Below are positions 26,628 to 35,682 of a DNA stretch of 64,000 bases, piece by piece. Under the pieces are notes generated by a model, which worked only from the letters and a program-made list of their open reading frames with translations, was not told where the DNA came from and ran no database searches. Position 1 is the stretch's first letter. Each line of letters opens with the position of its first letter. Source of the stretch: Heliobacterium chlorum (GTDB lineage Bacteria > Bacillota > Desulfitobacteriia > Heliobacteriales > Heliobacteriaceae); NCBI RefSeq assembly GCF_014502795.1, contig NZ_JACVHF010000004.1, positions 1 to 64,000 of the forward strand, written 5' to 3'. The translations under genes and the position numbers were made by a program.

Positions 26628-29018
26628 TCAGCTATCCTTGTCCACAGTCACGGCGACTTCCGCTCTCGAAAGGTACCGTGACAAGGTATCTAAGAGAATC
26701 ATTTTTTTCACGGGCTTGGGAAGGAGCATGTTGCAACCGGCCGCTAGGGCCCGTTCCTGATCTTCCAGGAACACGCTGGCTGTCAGTGCAATGATGGGGA
26801 CAGGGTGTTTGCCCTGTCTCTGCTCCCACTGGCGGATCTCCCGGGTGGAAGTATAACCGTCTTTCACAGGCATTTGAATATCCATAAGGACAAGGTCATA
26901 GTGTTTCTGCCGGAACTTTTCGAGGGCCTCCTCTCCGTTCTCGACGATATCGAGCCGGTAGTGCAGTCCCTTTAGGTACAGTTGGACCAGCATGGCATTG
27001 ACGTGAGAGTCCTCGGCGAGCAAGATGTTCCGGAAAGGATCCCTGCTGTAACCTGCCTGATCGGGCAAGGGAAGCTGATTATCTCGCTCAGGCAACGAAA
27101 CGGATGATGATGTATCTTCCAGTTCGGAAGTTTCCTGAGTAGAGGACGGTTCGTTCGATGGTGGGTTTTCGAACTTGAAGGATTCAGGCGATTCCAGGTA
27201 AATCGGGCGAAAACGGGCCATAAAGGTGAAGGTGCTTCCTTTTCCGGGTTGGCTGTGCACACGAATCTGACCGCCCATGAGTTCGACCAGCTTTTTGCAG
27301 ATGGAAAGGCCCAGTCCCGTTCCGCCATACTTGCGGGTAGTAGACACATCGACTTGCGTAAAGGTGTCAAAAATACGTTCTTGCTGCTCTTGGGGGATGC
27401 CGATGCCGGTGTCGGTTACGGAACAATAAAGGAATACCTCACCCTCCTCTTGGGAGTCCGATGCGGTCAGCCTGTTTGGTTCGAGCGCAACGGAGAGAGT
27501 GATCTCTCCCTGTTCAGTAAATTTCACGGCGTTACCGAGAAGATTAAGGAGGACTTGGCGGAGACTGTCCAGATCGCCTTCGAAAAATAAGGGGGCCTCG
27601 GCGGGCAGTTGCTGTTTTAGGCAGAGCCCTTTTTCTTGGGCGATAGATACAAAGAGATTCATCGTTTCCCGAATGGCATCGGACAGATTGAAGATGGTTT
27701 GTTTGGGCTCCATTTTTCCAGACTCAATTTTTGACAGATCGAGGATATCGTTGATCAAGGCCAGCAGATTATTTCCGGCGTCCCGGAAAATACCGATGTA
27801 TTTTTTCTGCTCCTCGTTCAAGGGAGTTTCCCAGAGCAGGTCAGCCATGCCGATGATGGCGTTCAGGGGTGTGCGAATTTCATGAGACATATTGGCCAGG
27901 AAGGCGCTTTTGGCCCGGTTGGCCACTTCGGCTTCTTCCTTTGCTTGGACAAGTGCTGTCTCCATCTGCCGTCGTTCCCATAACTCCTTTTCCAAGGCCG
28001 ACGTCTTTTCACGGATTTCATCTTGCAGTTCGGTCGTCTGAACGATGATTTTTCCGGTCAACGGTCGCAGCAATATGGTCATTCCGATGACACCTAAGAT
28101 GATCAAGGCGATGATGATCCAGGCGATCAAGGCCACTTGGCTTTGGACAGATATATAGAGCTCCTCGGCGTCCATACGGACAAGGATGGCCCAGGAGGTT
28201 CCCCGGATGGGCCCGTAGGAGATGATGTCATGGTTTCTGTTATGTTCTTCCGGAACGAGGAGGCCGGTCTCACCGGCAACAGCTTTCTGCATCGCCAGGC
28301 CGATCTCTGAGGTGAGGGGGACCTGAGAACGTTCAATGCGATCGGTCTTCTGCGGCGGGAAAAAGAGAGCACATTGACCGTCTTGCACACGGCCGAGGAG
28401 CATCTCCCCGGATTGACCGAGACCGGTATTATCGGCTGCGATATCGGCGAGTTCATTCAGCGAAAAAATTACTTTATCGACGCCGAGGCGCTCGCCATGG
28501 GTTCCAACGATGGCCCCGCTCACGACTAACAGCGGCCCAACTCCCGCTTGGATGATGGGATTGCCGATTTGAGTGTCTTCGGTGAGGTCCTTAGGGAATA
28601 ATTGTTCTCCTTCCGGCAAGGGGAGTCCAATCTGAGCGACCACGTTGCCTAGGGCATCAAATCGGGTGATGCCCACCACGCCAGTCGACTGGTTCATTGC
28701 ATCGGACAGGCGTACAGTAGTTTCCGCAGCTAATTGATCGTGGGTCATTTTCCCGTGAATATAATCGGTGAGCGCTTTTTTGATCTGACTGCGGCTGGTG
28801 ATCTGTAAGGTGATCTCTTGGCTCTTCGAGAGAAATTGTTCAACGGCCATCGTACGCGAACGGGCTGCAAAAAGGAGCCGTTCGTTTTCCGAATTCTTTA
28901 GATGTTGATATAGTGGTAAGATACTGACGAGCGCGATGATCAGGCCAATCGCGAAGATCCCTAAGGCGGAGTACCGCGTGATAGCTTTTTGTAGATGCTG
29001 TGCCGATTGCAATCTCAT
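26628..29018 (-). CDS. Membrane hybrid sensor histidine kinase
   Basis: A 796-aa kinase. Membrane helix 1 ([20 protein letters not shown]) and helix 2 near residue 305 ([19 protein letters not shown]) bracket a ~250-aa extracytoplasmic domain that resembles a Cache-type ligand domain. HisKA has [12 protein letters not shown]; the ATPase has [23 protein letters not shown] and [11 protein letters not shown] receiver domain with acceptor in [13 protein letters not shown] closes the protein. The start is ATG 29018, 9 nt after GAGGAG; a GTG 9 nt upstream overlaps that site. It converges with the HD-GYP gene. A partner is not visible. Confidence 0.9.
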   Translation of the reverse strand: MRLQSAQHLQKAITRYSALGIFAIGLIIALVSILPLYQHLKNSENERLLFAARSRTMAVEQFLSKSQEITLQITSRSQIKKALTDYIHGKMTHDQLAAETTVRLSDAMNQSTGVVGITRFDALGNVVAQIGLPLPEGEQLFPKDLTEDTQIGNPIIQAGVGPLLVVSGAIVGTHGERLGVDKVIFSLNELADIAADNTGLGQSGEMLLGRVQDGQCALFFPPQKTDRIERSQVPLTSEIGLAMQKAVAGETGLLVPEEHNRNHDIISYGPIRGTSWAILVRMDAEELYISVQSQVALIAWIIIALIILGVIGMTILLRPLTGKIIVQTTELQDEIREKTSALEKELWERRQMETALVQAKEEAEVANRAKSAFLANMSHEIRTPLNAIIGMADLLWETPLNEEQKKYIGIFRDAGNNLLALINDILDLSKIESGKMEPKQTIFNLSDAIRETMNLFVSIAQEKGLCLKQQLPAEAPLFFEGDLDSLRQVLLNLLGNAVKFTEQGEITLSVALEPNRLTASDSQEEGEVFLYCSVTDTGIGIPQEQQERIFDTFTQVDVSTTRKYGGTGLGLSICKKLVELMGGQIRVHSQPGKGSTFTFMARFRPIYLESPESFKFENPPSNEPSSTQETSELEDTSSSVSLPERDNQLPLPDQAGYSRDPFRNILLAEDSHVNAMLVQLYLKGLHYRLDIVENGEEALEKFRQKHYDLVLMDIQMPVKDGYTSTREIRQWEQRQGKHPVPIIALTASVFLEDQERALAAGCNMLLPKPVKKMILLDTLSRYLSRAEVAVTVDKDS

Positions 29019-29266
29019 GTTCAGCACCTCCTCATGAGCCCGGGTCGACGGATGCAGTTTCGGGTTTCCTCACGGTTCGTGGAGTGAATGGTCTATCGGA
29101 CAAAGGTGCCGAAGATTTCGTGATTTTGCATAAAATGATTGTTAGTTTTATCATAACAGTGAAAACGGAATCGGGAAAAGGGGAACCTGGGAAAAATAAT
29201 ATGATTTGTTTGAATTTTTACTGAAAATATGGATTTGGATTAGAGTCAGGAGAGGATGACCTCAGG

Positions 29267-30265
29267 ATGATTGAAGCTTTGGGTTTGACGAAAGAGTTCC
29301 GCCTTTTTCAGCGCCGCGAAGGGGTCATGGGCGCCGTTCGGGATTTATGGGATAGGGACTACCAGACGGTGAAGGCTGTCGACCAGATCGACCTCAAGGT
29401 AAACCGCGGTGAGATGGTGGGCTATATCGGCGCCAACGGCGCCGGCAAGTCGACGACGATCAAGATGCTGTCGGGGATCCTCGTGCCCTCGTCTGGTCAC
29501 TTGGTCGTCAATGGCTTCGTTCCTCATAAGGAGCGGGTGGAATTTTGCCGCCGTATCGGTGTCGTCTTCGGACAGCGCAGCCAGCTCTGGTGGGATTTGG
29601 CTGTCAGCGAATCCTTTCGCCTCTTAAGCCGGGTGTACCGGATTCCCGAATCGGTCTATCGCCAGCGCTTAGATCGGTTTGTGGAACTCTTGGAGATGGC
29701 CGATTTCCTACATATCCCGGTGCGTAAGCTTTCCTTAGGACAGCGCATGCGCTGTGAATTGACAGCGGCCTTGCTCCATCACCCCGATCTGGTCTTTCTC
29801 GATGAACCGACGATCGGGTTGGACGTGCTGGCGAAGGACCGTATACGGCGGTTTCTCTCGGAGATCAACCAGGAACTCGGTACGACGGTATTGCTCACGA
29901 CGCACGACCTCTCGGATATCGAAGCGCTATGCTCGAGGGTGGTCATGATCGACAAGGGGAAAATCGTCTATGACGGTTCTCTCGGAAAACTGCAGGATAG
30001 CTTTGGACAAGGCCGGACGATTAAAGTGGACTTTTCCGCGCCGGTAAACTTGGCCGAACTGCATGCATCCTTTGGTCATCTGCCGGTACGGTGGGAAACG
30101 CCGGAAAGCCGGCGGGCGATCGCCACTTTTTCGGCGAAGGAAGTGGCGCCAGCGGAAGTCATGAAAATCTTAATTGATCAGTACCCCGTGCTGGATATTG
30201 CCATCGATGCGACCAAAATCGAAGAGATCGTCAAGGAAATCTATCAAGGGTCGGTGATGGTATGA
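29267..30265 (+). CDS. ABC-2 type exporter, ATP-binding subunit
   Basis: A 332-aa ATPase of the group found with DUF990-type permeases (COG4586-like). Walker A GANGAGKSTTIKML is near residue 61; the signature is LSLGQRMRCELTAAL; Walker B is LVFLDEPTIGLD. The ~100-aa C-terminal extension after the ATPase core is typical for this group. It powers the two permeases that follow, with which it overlaps (stop at 30263-30265, next ATG at 30262). Substrate is unknown. Confidence 0.92.
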   Translation: MIEALGLTKEFRLFQRREGVMGAVRDLWDRDYQTVKAVDQIDLKVNRGEMVGYIGANGAGKSTTIKMLSGILVPSSGHLVVNGFVPHKERVEFCRRIGVVFGQRSQLWWDLAVSESFRLLSRVYRIPESVYRQRLDRFVELLEMADFLHIPVRKLSLGQRMRCELTAALLHHPDLVFLDEPTIGLDVLAKDRIRRFLSEINQELGTTVLLTTHDLSDIEALCSRVVMIDKGKIVYDGSLGKLQDSFGQGRTIKVDFSAPVNLAELHASFGHLPVRWETPESRRAIATFSAKEVAPAEVMKILIDQYPVLDIAIDATKIEEIVKEIYQGSVMV

Positions 30266-31065
30266 ACGCCTGGCTGAAGCTGCAGTATGAAGTCATACGC
30301 ATTCAGTTTATGAAGATGCTGGCCTACCGGGTCGTCTACTTTACGGGGGTCTTCAACTATGCCATCAACATCGGAGCCTATTATTTTCTCTGGGAGGCAA
30401 TCTACCGCCACCGCTCCCTCATCGGCGGACTCACTTTGGAGCAGATGGTCACCTATGTAGCGGTCGCCTGGATCAGCCGGACCTTTTATTTTAACAACGT
30501 AGATCGAGAAATCGCCGATGATGTACGGACGGGAAAAGTGGCTGTGGAACTGGCTCGTCCCTATGATTACCTAACCTTTAAAATCTCCGGAGCCTTGGGA
30601 GAGGCCCTTTTCCGGCTGTTTTTCTTTACGGTGCCGGGGTCGATCTTCGTCTACCTTCTCTTTCCCGTCGCTTGGCCGGCATCCATGGCGTCTTTTGGCT
30701 GGTTTGGCCTCAGTATTATCTTGAGCTTTGCCGTCAATAACGCCATCAATCTGCTGACAGGGATGACGGCTTTTTACACACTTAACACGACAGGGATCAT
30801 CCGGGCGAAACACATCTCCATCGATTTGCTGTCGGGGCTCGTTGTGCCCATTTCTCTCTTTCCCGAGGGATTGCAGCTATGGCTCAAATGGCTTCCCTTT
30901 CAATCGATCGCCTTTGTGCCGACAATGATCTACACAGGAGCGCTGCAAGGGGATGCCTTAGTGGATGCGTTAAGCCGCCAGTTCCTATGGGCATTGCTGC
31001 TGTCGGTGCTGGCTTGGGCGCTCTTTGCCATAGCCCGGAGAAAGATGGTGGTGCAAGGTGGATAG
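30262..31065 (+). CDS. ABC-2 type exporter permease (first subunit)
   Basis: A 267-aa membrane protein with six hydrophobic helices, resembling the COG4587 half of DUF990-family exporters. It contains the FQFMKML...AYRVVYFTG N-terminal region and a C-terminal helix ending in RRKMVVQGG. It overlaps the ATPase gene by 4 nt and the next permease by 8 nt, so the three are translationally coupled and likely form a hetero-dimeric exporter. Confidence 0.87.
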   Translation: MNAWLKLQYEVIRIQFMKMLAYRVVYFTGVFNYAINIGAYYFLWEAIYRHRSLIGGLTLEQMVTYVAVAWISRTFYFNNVDREIADDVRTGKVAVELARPYDYLTFKISGALGEALFRLFFFTVPGSIFVYLLFPVAWPASMASFGWFGLSIILSFAVNNAINLLTGMTAFYTLNTTGIIRAKHISIDLLSGLVVPISLFPEGLQLWLKWLPFQSIAFVPTMIYTGALQGDALVDALSRQFLWALLLSVLAWALFAIARRKMVVQGG

Positions 31066-31843
31066 AGAGATTGTCTGGATCTATCTTCAGCAGTATGTAA
31101 AAACAAAGCTGGCCTACCGGGCCGATTTCATCATTGAGTCGACCGCCGATCTGTTGTACCAGGCGGTGAGTTTAGCCTTTGTGCTCATTGTTTTTACCCA
31201 AGTGCCCGATATTGCCGGATGGACTCGGGACGAAATCATCGGCATCGTGGGATATTTTATGGTGCCCTTTGCCTTGTTCAACTGTCTCTTTCGAGGCTCT
31301 TGGTACATTCGTGATCAGTACATCGTGGAAGGGCAGTTGGACCGAGTTTTGATCCGGCCGGTGAACCCGCTGCTGCAGATCTACTTGGAGATGATCGAAC
31401 TGGAACCCCTCTCTGGGGCTGTCTTTGGGATCGCCCTGATGGGCTACGCCCGGAGCCGTCTTGGGATTGATCTGATCTGGTGGGAGCCATTTGTCTTCGT
31501 CATTCTGGTCGCCGGTTCGGTGCTCGTCTATGGAGGTATTTTTACGGCCCTGGCGGCGACTGGTTTTTGGGCGGAAGGTCGCTCCGGTGTATCTCCCTTG
31601 ATTTACAATCTGACCGGATACGGCCGCTATCCTGTTTCTATCTATAAAGGAGCGGTGCGATGGGTGCTCACTTGGGTGATTCCCTTTGCCTTTGTCGGCT
31701 TTTATCCGGGCGCTCTTTTTCTGCGTCACGATGAGCTCGCCCTTTATGCCGGGCTGACACCGATCGTCGGGCTGATCATCTTTGGATTGGGCTATCGTTA
31801 CTGGATCTATGGGCTGTCGCGGTACCGGGGGACCGGTTCCTAA
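31058..31843 (+). CDS. ABC-2 type exporter permease (second subunit)
   Basis: A 261-aa permease with six membrane helices, like the COG3694 partner of the same exporter type. Recognisable stretches are TKLAYRADFIIESTADLLYQ near the N-terminus and the PVSIYKGAVRWVLTWVIPFAF segment typical of this family. It begins at GTG 31058 inside the end of the previous gene. Last gene of the operon. Confidence 0.85.
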   Translation: MDREIVWIYLQQYVKTKLAYRADFIIESTADLLYQAVSLAFVLIVFTQVPDIAGWTRDEIIGIVGYFMVPFALFNCLFRGSWYIRDQYIVEGQLDRVLIRPVNPLLQIYLEMIELEPLSGAVFGIALMGYARSRLGIDLIWWEPFVFVILVAGSVLVYGGIFTALAATGFWAEGRSGVSPLIYNLTGYGRYPVSIYKGAVRWVLTWVIPFAFVGFYPGALFLRHDELALYAGLTPIVGLIIFGLGYRYWIYGLSRYRGTGS

Positions 31844-31909
31844 AGAGCCTTTAGGGACGCCCAAGAAGCGTTAAAATATGGACTCCTCTGTAAGTTAAAA
31901 TTTACCGGG

Positions 31910-31938
31910 TTGACCAAAGCGGTGATGGGAGGTACAAT
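31910..31938 (+). promoter_or_regulatory. Sigma-A promoter for the SRP RNA transcript
   Basis: TTGACC at 31910-31915 and TACAAT at 31933-31938 are 17 bp apart. The first transcribed bases form the hairpin CTGTCGA-GGACACA-TCGACAG. Confidence 0.75.
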
Positions 31939-31944
31939 AATAAA

Positions 31945-32100
31945 GCTGTCGAGGACACATCGACAGTCTGATTTGGATTCTTAGGCGAAGTTCGATGGGA
32001 CAAGGAGACCTGTGGCTGTACTGCCATGGAAACCCGCTTTACAAGTGGGCGGCCCATCGATATACTAGTGATACGAGATTTCGCCGATTTGAATTGTTCG
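31945..32100 (+). ncRNA. Structured leader RNA upstream of SRP RNA, unknown family
   Basis: Between the promoter and SRP RNA lies a ~155-nt segment that folds well on paper. Outer stem GGCGAA (31984-31989) pairs with TTCGCC (32080-32085); inner stem TCGATGGG (31992-31999) pairs with CCCATCGA (32053-32060). Inside are two hairpins, TGGC-TGTACT-GCCA and CCCGC-TTTACAA-GTGGG, giving a three-way junction. It is not a tRNA or 5S rRNA as far as I can see. It may be a separate small RNA processed from the SRP precursor, or a leader. Confidence 0.5.
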
Positions 32101-32104
32101 TTTT

Positions 32105-32375
32105 GGCCGTGCTACACGGGGCGTTAGCGGTGCCTTGTAACCCGCAATCCGCTACAGCGGGGTGGACGCCCGTCATGAGGGCCTGTCTTGTGAGGTCTGG
32201 CTTCTGCAAGTGGTGCTGACAGTTGGGTCCTGCGCAACGGAAACCTATGAACCCCGCCAGGTCCGGAAGGAAGCAACGGTAAGTAGGCCATTTCGGGTGC
32301 CGCAGGGGAGCCTGGCTCGAGCTAACTACAGAGGTAACGCTCGGAAGGCAGCGTTCGAGGTCGGGTGCACGGCCA
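32105..32375 (+). ncRNA. ffs: Signal recognition particle RNA (large bacterial type)
   Basis: A ~270-nt SRP RNA of the Firmicute large type. The ends pair (GGCCGTGC near 32105 with GTGCACGGCC near 32365). The domain IV core with CAGGTCCGGAAGGAAGCA lies at 32259-32276, including the GGAA tetraloop and the Ffh-binding asymmetric loop. Its place just before dnaX matches other Firmicutes. End coordinates are estimated from the terminal pairing. Confidence 0.92.
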
Positions 32376-32447
32376 TTTAATATTTAATACAACATGTATA
32401 ATTGGCCGAGCTTTATAAAGAGGCTTCGGTTGTGCAATTCTAGGAAG

Positions 32448-32475
32448 GAAAGATGGTGAAAGACCATCTTTTTTC
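32448..32475 (+). terminator. Terminator of SRP RNA
   Basis: The stem AAGATGG-TGAAAGA-CCATCTT is followed by TTTT, 19 nt before the dnaX start. Confidence 0.82.
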
Positions 32476-32493
32476 TGTATGTGGGAGGATGAC

Positions 32494-34485
32494 ATGGCAT
32501 ATCTGGCATTGTACCGGGAGTGGCGCCCCCAGACCTTTCATGAGTTGGTCGGCCAGGAACATGTGAGCCGAACTTTGCTCAACGCCATCACCTATAAACG
32601 GATCGCCCACGCCTACCTCTTTTGCGGCCCTCGCGGGACGGGAAAGACGACGACCGCCAAGATCCTAGCGAAAGCCTTAAACTGTACCAGTGACGGGAAA
32701 ATCAAACCTTGCAATCAATGCGCCAACTGCCAGGCCATCAACAGCGGTGCCTCTCACGATGTCTTGGAGATCGACGCCGCCTCCAACCGGGGCGTCGACG
32801 AGATCCGGGAACTGCGGGAGCAGGTGAAATATGCTCCTCAAGAAGGAATATACAAAGTGTACATCATCGACGAAGTACACATGTTGACGACGGAAGCCTT
32901 CAATGCGCTTTTAAAGACACTGGAAGAACCGCCGGCGAACGTCATCTTCGTTCTCGCTACGACGGAAGTGCATAAGATTCCGGCGACCATTTTGTCTCGA
33001 TGCCAGCGTTTCGACTTTCGACGCCTCGCTGTCGACGAGATTGCTAACCGTCTCGATAAAATCTGCAGCCACCACGGCATTGAAGCCACTCGGGATACGC
33101 TGCTCTTTATCGCCCGCAAAGCCGAAGGCGGGATGCGGGACGCCCTGGGGATTTTAGATCAATGCGTGTCTTTCGCAGGGCAGCAGATCGGCACGAGCGA
33201 TGTGACGGCCATTTTGGGAGCCGTCGCCGACGAGGTGCTTTTTGAATTGAGCCAGGGCTTAGCGGAAGGGCGCTTGTCCGATGTGCTTTTGAAGCTCAAT
33301 GAGTTGATCAACCGGGGCAAAGAAGTCCGGCCGCTGACGCAGGATCTGATCGAGCACTTTCGGGATCGGTTGATCTTAAAGACGGTGCCTTCGGCAGAAG
33401 ACTTGGTGGACATGCCGGGGGACATCGCAGCCCAGGTGAGGGAAAAGAACGACGCCTATCAAGCGGAAGAGCTGCAAGGGTGCATCTCCTTGCTGAGCCA
33501 GGCCGAAAACGATATGAAGTGGACCACCCATCCTCGCATCCTGCTGGAAGTCGCCTTTGTGCGCATCGCCCGCCGGGAGTGGCCGAACCGCGGGGAAGGA
33601 ACGCTCGCTGGCAGTACTGCGGCGGCAGGCCGAGGAGCGGCTCCCCTCAATGGAAAGGTAAACAGCGGCACCCCCCGAGGGAGTGCCGCGGCTGCCGCGA
33701 TCAATGGTGCAGGGACGTTCGCGGGAAATGGGACAGCCATAAATTCAGGAGCAGGAATGGCCCCGTCGCTGGGTGGGGCGGCTGGCGGCTCCAGCGAGAT
33801 GGAACTGCGGGCCCTTCGCCGGCGCATTGAGAGCCTGGAAGCAAAGTTGCGGGACTTACAACAGGCCGTCGAGAATTCGGGCGGTCCCAAGGGGGAATCG
33901 AAAGAGAGCCCTTTTCTAGATAAGCAAATCCGTCCTGCCGTACCCGTCCGTCCCGTTGCCTTCGCAGCGCCCGAGGAGTCGATGACGGCGGTGCCGTCGA
34001 AGACGTCGGAACCGCCTTTGAGCTTTGACCAGGTCAACGATTGCTGGCCTGATGTGCTGGGACAAGCTGTTGAACGGATTTCCCCGCTGAAGCGGTCCAT
34101 TCTGCGGGGACAAGCCCGCTTAGCCGAGGTCGAGCAAAACCGGATTATTCTGGTCCACGACAATCCACTCTTTAATCAGACGAACGATCCGAGGCTGGCT
34201 GATGTAACGACGGTCCTCAAGGAGGAGTTTTCGAAAGCCTTAGACCGGCCGGTTATTGTCGTCCTTTCTCACGAGAGCCAGTGGAAACCCAGCCCGGCAG
34301 CGCAACGGGGAGGCATCCCAAAGGGTGAGGCCCAAAGGGAAACGGACGCTGCTGAAACCCAAGCTCAAGCTGTTCCTCTTTGGGCCGATCCCAACTATAT
34401 TCGGGAAAAGGTCTTTCACGATCCGAATTTACCGATAGAATTTGTTGACGATGACCTGGAACAAGGAAAAAGGCCGGAGGCATGA
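32494..34485 (+). CDS. dnaX: DNA polymerase III subunits gamma and tau
   Basis: A 663-aa clamp-loader ATPase. YREWRPQTFHELVGQEHV and Walker A GPRGTGKTTTAKIL (near 45) open the AAA+ module. The zinc module has cysteines in LNCTSDGKIKPCNQCANC. Walker B/DEAD-like VYIIDEVHML and the SRC arginine finger (TILSRCQRFDF) follow. An Ala/Gly-rich linker (about 375-435), then a tau-type C-terminal domain (LSFDQVNDCWPDVL). ATG 32494 follows GGGAGGA. It heads the dnaX-ybaB-recR-bofA region; no obvious programmed frameshift signal is seen. Confidence 0.96.
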   Translation: MAYLALYREWRPQTFHELVGQEHVSRTLLNAITYKRIAHAYLFCGPRGTGKTTTAKILAKALNCTSDGKIKPCNQCANCQAINSGASHDVLEIDAASNRGVDEIRELREQVKYAPQEGIYKVYIIDEVHMLTTEAFNALLKTLEEPPANVIFVLATTEVHKIPATILSRCQRFDFRRLAVDEIANRLDKICSHHGIEATRDTLLFIARKAEGGMRDALGILDQCVSFAGQQIGTSDVTAILGAVADEVLFELSQGLAEGRLSDVLLKLNELINRGKEVRPLTQDLIEHFRDRLILKTVPSAEDLVDMPGDIAAQVREKNDAYQAEELQGCISLLSQAENDMKWTTHPRILLEVAFVRIARREWPNRGEGTLAGSTAAAGRGAAPLNGKVNSGTPRGSAAAAAINGAGTFAGNGTAINSGAGMAPSLGGAAGGSSEMELRALRRRIESLEAKLRDLQQAVENSGGPKGESKESPFLDKQIRPAVPVRPVAFAAPEESMTAVPSKTSEPPLSFDQVNDCWPDVLGQAVERISPLKRSILRGQARLAEVEQNRIILVHDNPLFNQTNDPRLADVTTVLKEEFSKALDRPVIVVLSHESQWKPSPAAQRGGIPKGEAQRETDAAETQAQAVPLWADPNYIREKVFHDPNLPIEFVDDDLEQGKRPEA

Positions 34486-34502
34486 TTGCCCTCGGCCTTT
34501 TT
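34469..34502 (+). terminator. Terminator after dnaX
   Basis: AAAGGCCGGAGG pairs with CCTCGGCCTTT (one bulge) and is followed by TT. The 5' arm lies within the last codons of dnaX. Confidence 0.75.
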
Positions 34503-34524
34503 CCGTTAACGGAATGGTGTGGGA

Positions 34525-34644
34525 TTACCGAAACTGCATCCAGCGGCGGTTACGGAGACTCCAGCGGATTCCCAGACGGGCCACGTTATACATAAGATAA
34601 CCGCGAAGACCCATCGGTATTAACCGAGCCCACAAGCGTCTCAT
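34525..34644 (-). CDS. Small basic protein, unknown function
   Basis: A 39-aa reading frame with ATG at 34644 behind GGAGGTGG. The product is rich in Arg and Trp (MRRLWARLIPMGLRGYLMY at the start, RWMQFR at the end) with 10 Arg and no acidic residue. Such composition suggests nucleic acid or membrane binding, but I recognise no family. It lies between dnaX and a 61-aa gene on the same strand, which is probably its operon partner. Confidence 0.5.
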   Translation of the reverse strand: MRRLWARLIPMGLRGYLMYNVARLGIRWSLRNRRWMQFR

Positions 34645-34673
34645 CCCACCACCTCCGAAGCTAGCTTGCCCCG

Positions 34674-34859
34674 TTAGGGCGTTCTTATCACCTGCTTGCC
34701 GATGTCACCGGTCAGCATCTCCGAATGACCTTCACCGAAGGCTTTTACGGCCGACTGTTCCGTTTCCTCGAAATCGTCCGGGTTCAGGTTTTCGGAAAGT
34801 TCTTGCTGCAGGCGAGCGGGATCTTTCGCGATCTTGCCACTGTCGCGACCTTTGTCCAT
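34674..34859 (-). CDS. Small hydrophilic protein, unknown function
   Basis: A 61-aa acidic, hydrophilic protein starting at ATG 34859 behind CGAGGTG. It contains DPARLQQELSENLNPDDFEE and ends GDIGKQVIRTP. No cysteine or membrane helix. The composition recalls small spore-associated proteins, but no signature proves it. A stronger start further upstream is not supported. It is divergent from the promoter at 34928. Confidence 0.6.
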   Translation of the reverse strand: MDKGRDSGKIAKDPARLQQELSENLNPDDFEETEQSAVKAFGEGHSEMLTGDIGKQVIRTP

Positions 34860-34927
34860 GTTGCCATCACCTCGGCTATAGCTTAAACCGTCTGAAAAAA
34901 CCTTATCAAAAATTGCAGTTGAAAATA

Positions 34928-34956
34928 TTGACATCCGTTCAAATCTGCTCTATACT
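34928..34956 (+). promoter_or_regulatory. Near-consensus sigma-A promoter
   Basis: TTGACA (34928-34933), 17-bp spacer, TATACT (34951-34956). This is the closest match to consensus in the region and reads into the 26-codon gene at 35085. Confidence 0.82.
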
Positions 34957-35084
34957 TCGCTTATTCTTAATATCCTTAACAGAAACTTAACCGACAAACC
35001 GCTATCTTCACAAGGCACGCTGCTCCGTTCGCTGTCCGACTTCGATAGGTCTGCAGAAAATATTCATGAAGGGAGGGTGGCCCC

Positions 35085-35165
35085 GTGATCGATATCGGCT
35101 TGGTCCTCTTGGCTGTCGTCATCACCGGCCTGCTCTTTGAGAGCCTGAAAGCGGCGCCCAGATAA
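35085..35165 (+). CDS. 26-residue single-helix membrane peptide
   Basis: Starts at GTG 35085 behind GGGAGGGTGG and encodes one membrane helix (IGLVLLAVVITGLLF) with a short ESLKAAPR tail. It is framed by a near-consensus promoter and a strong terminator (35199-35257), so it appears to be an independent, well-expressed unit. Candidates include a small subunit of a membrane complex (KdpF-like or photosynthetic) or a regulatory peptide. No family identified. Confidence 0.55.
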   Translation: MIDIGLVLLAVVITGLLFESLKAAPR

Positions 35166-35198
35166 CTGAAGGAGGGGTACCTATTTTATCGCGTTACC

Positions 35199-35257
35199 AA
35201 TAACACTGCCGCAGGAATGTCCGAATGACTTCCCTCGCGGCAGTGTTATTTTTTTTT
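35199..35257 (+). terminator. Strong terminator of the small-peptide transcript
   Basis: The 14-bp stem AATAACACTGCCGC with GCGGCAGTGTTATT is followed by seven T residues. Confidence 0.92.
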
Positions 35258-35355
35258 ATCGGCCTTGTCCGGCCGCTTTTTTCTGGATGCGCACTTTATA
35301 TCGCTGTAGAATTGTGGTAAACTACTGACGCTATAAAAGGAAGGGGGAACCTCCA

Positions 35356-35679
35356 TTGTTCGGAAATATGGGAAACATGCAAAAGATGATGAAACAAGTG
35401 CAAAAAATGCAAGCGGATATGGCCAAACTCCAAGAGGAATTGGCGGAACGGACTGTCGAAGCCACCGGTGGCGGCGGTGCCATTAAAGTGGTTGCCAACG
35501 GCAAAAACGAGATCCTCTCGATCAGCATCGCACCGGAAGCGGTCGATCCCGACGATGTGGAGATGCTGCAAGACCTCATTTTGACGGTCGTCAACGAAGC
35601 GCTGCGCAAAGCCCAGGAGATGGTCTCTCAGGAAATGTCCAAAGTTACAGGTGGAATGAAAATTCCCGGCCTCTTCTAA
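35356..35679 (+). CDS. ybaB: YbaB/EbfC nucleoid-associated protein
   Basis: A 107-aa protein of the YbaB/EbfC family, which binds DNA as a dimer. The N-terminal helix MGNMQKMMKQVQKMQADM and the VEATGGGGAIKVVANGKNEI core are typical, ending in GGMKIPGLF. The start is TTG at 35356, which gives the usual MFGNMGNM N-terminus and lies behind AAGGGGGAACCTCC. Between dnaX and recR as in most bacteria; 3 nt from recR. Confidence 0.95.
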   Translation: MFGNMGNMQKMMKQVQKMQADMAKLQEELAERTVEATGGGGAIKVVANGKNEILSISIAPEAVDPDDVEMLQDLILTVVNEALRKAQEMVSQEMSKVTGGMKIPGLF

Positions 35680-35682
35680 CCG

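Noticed and set aside
31982-32087. 5S rRNA or tRNA in front of SRP RNA
   Set aside because: Sequence has neither the 5S conserved core nor a tRNA T-arm; kept only as an unknown structured RNA.
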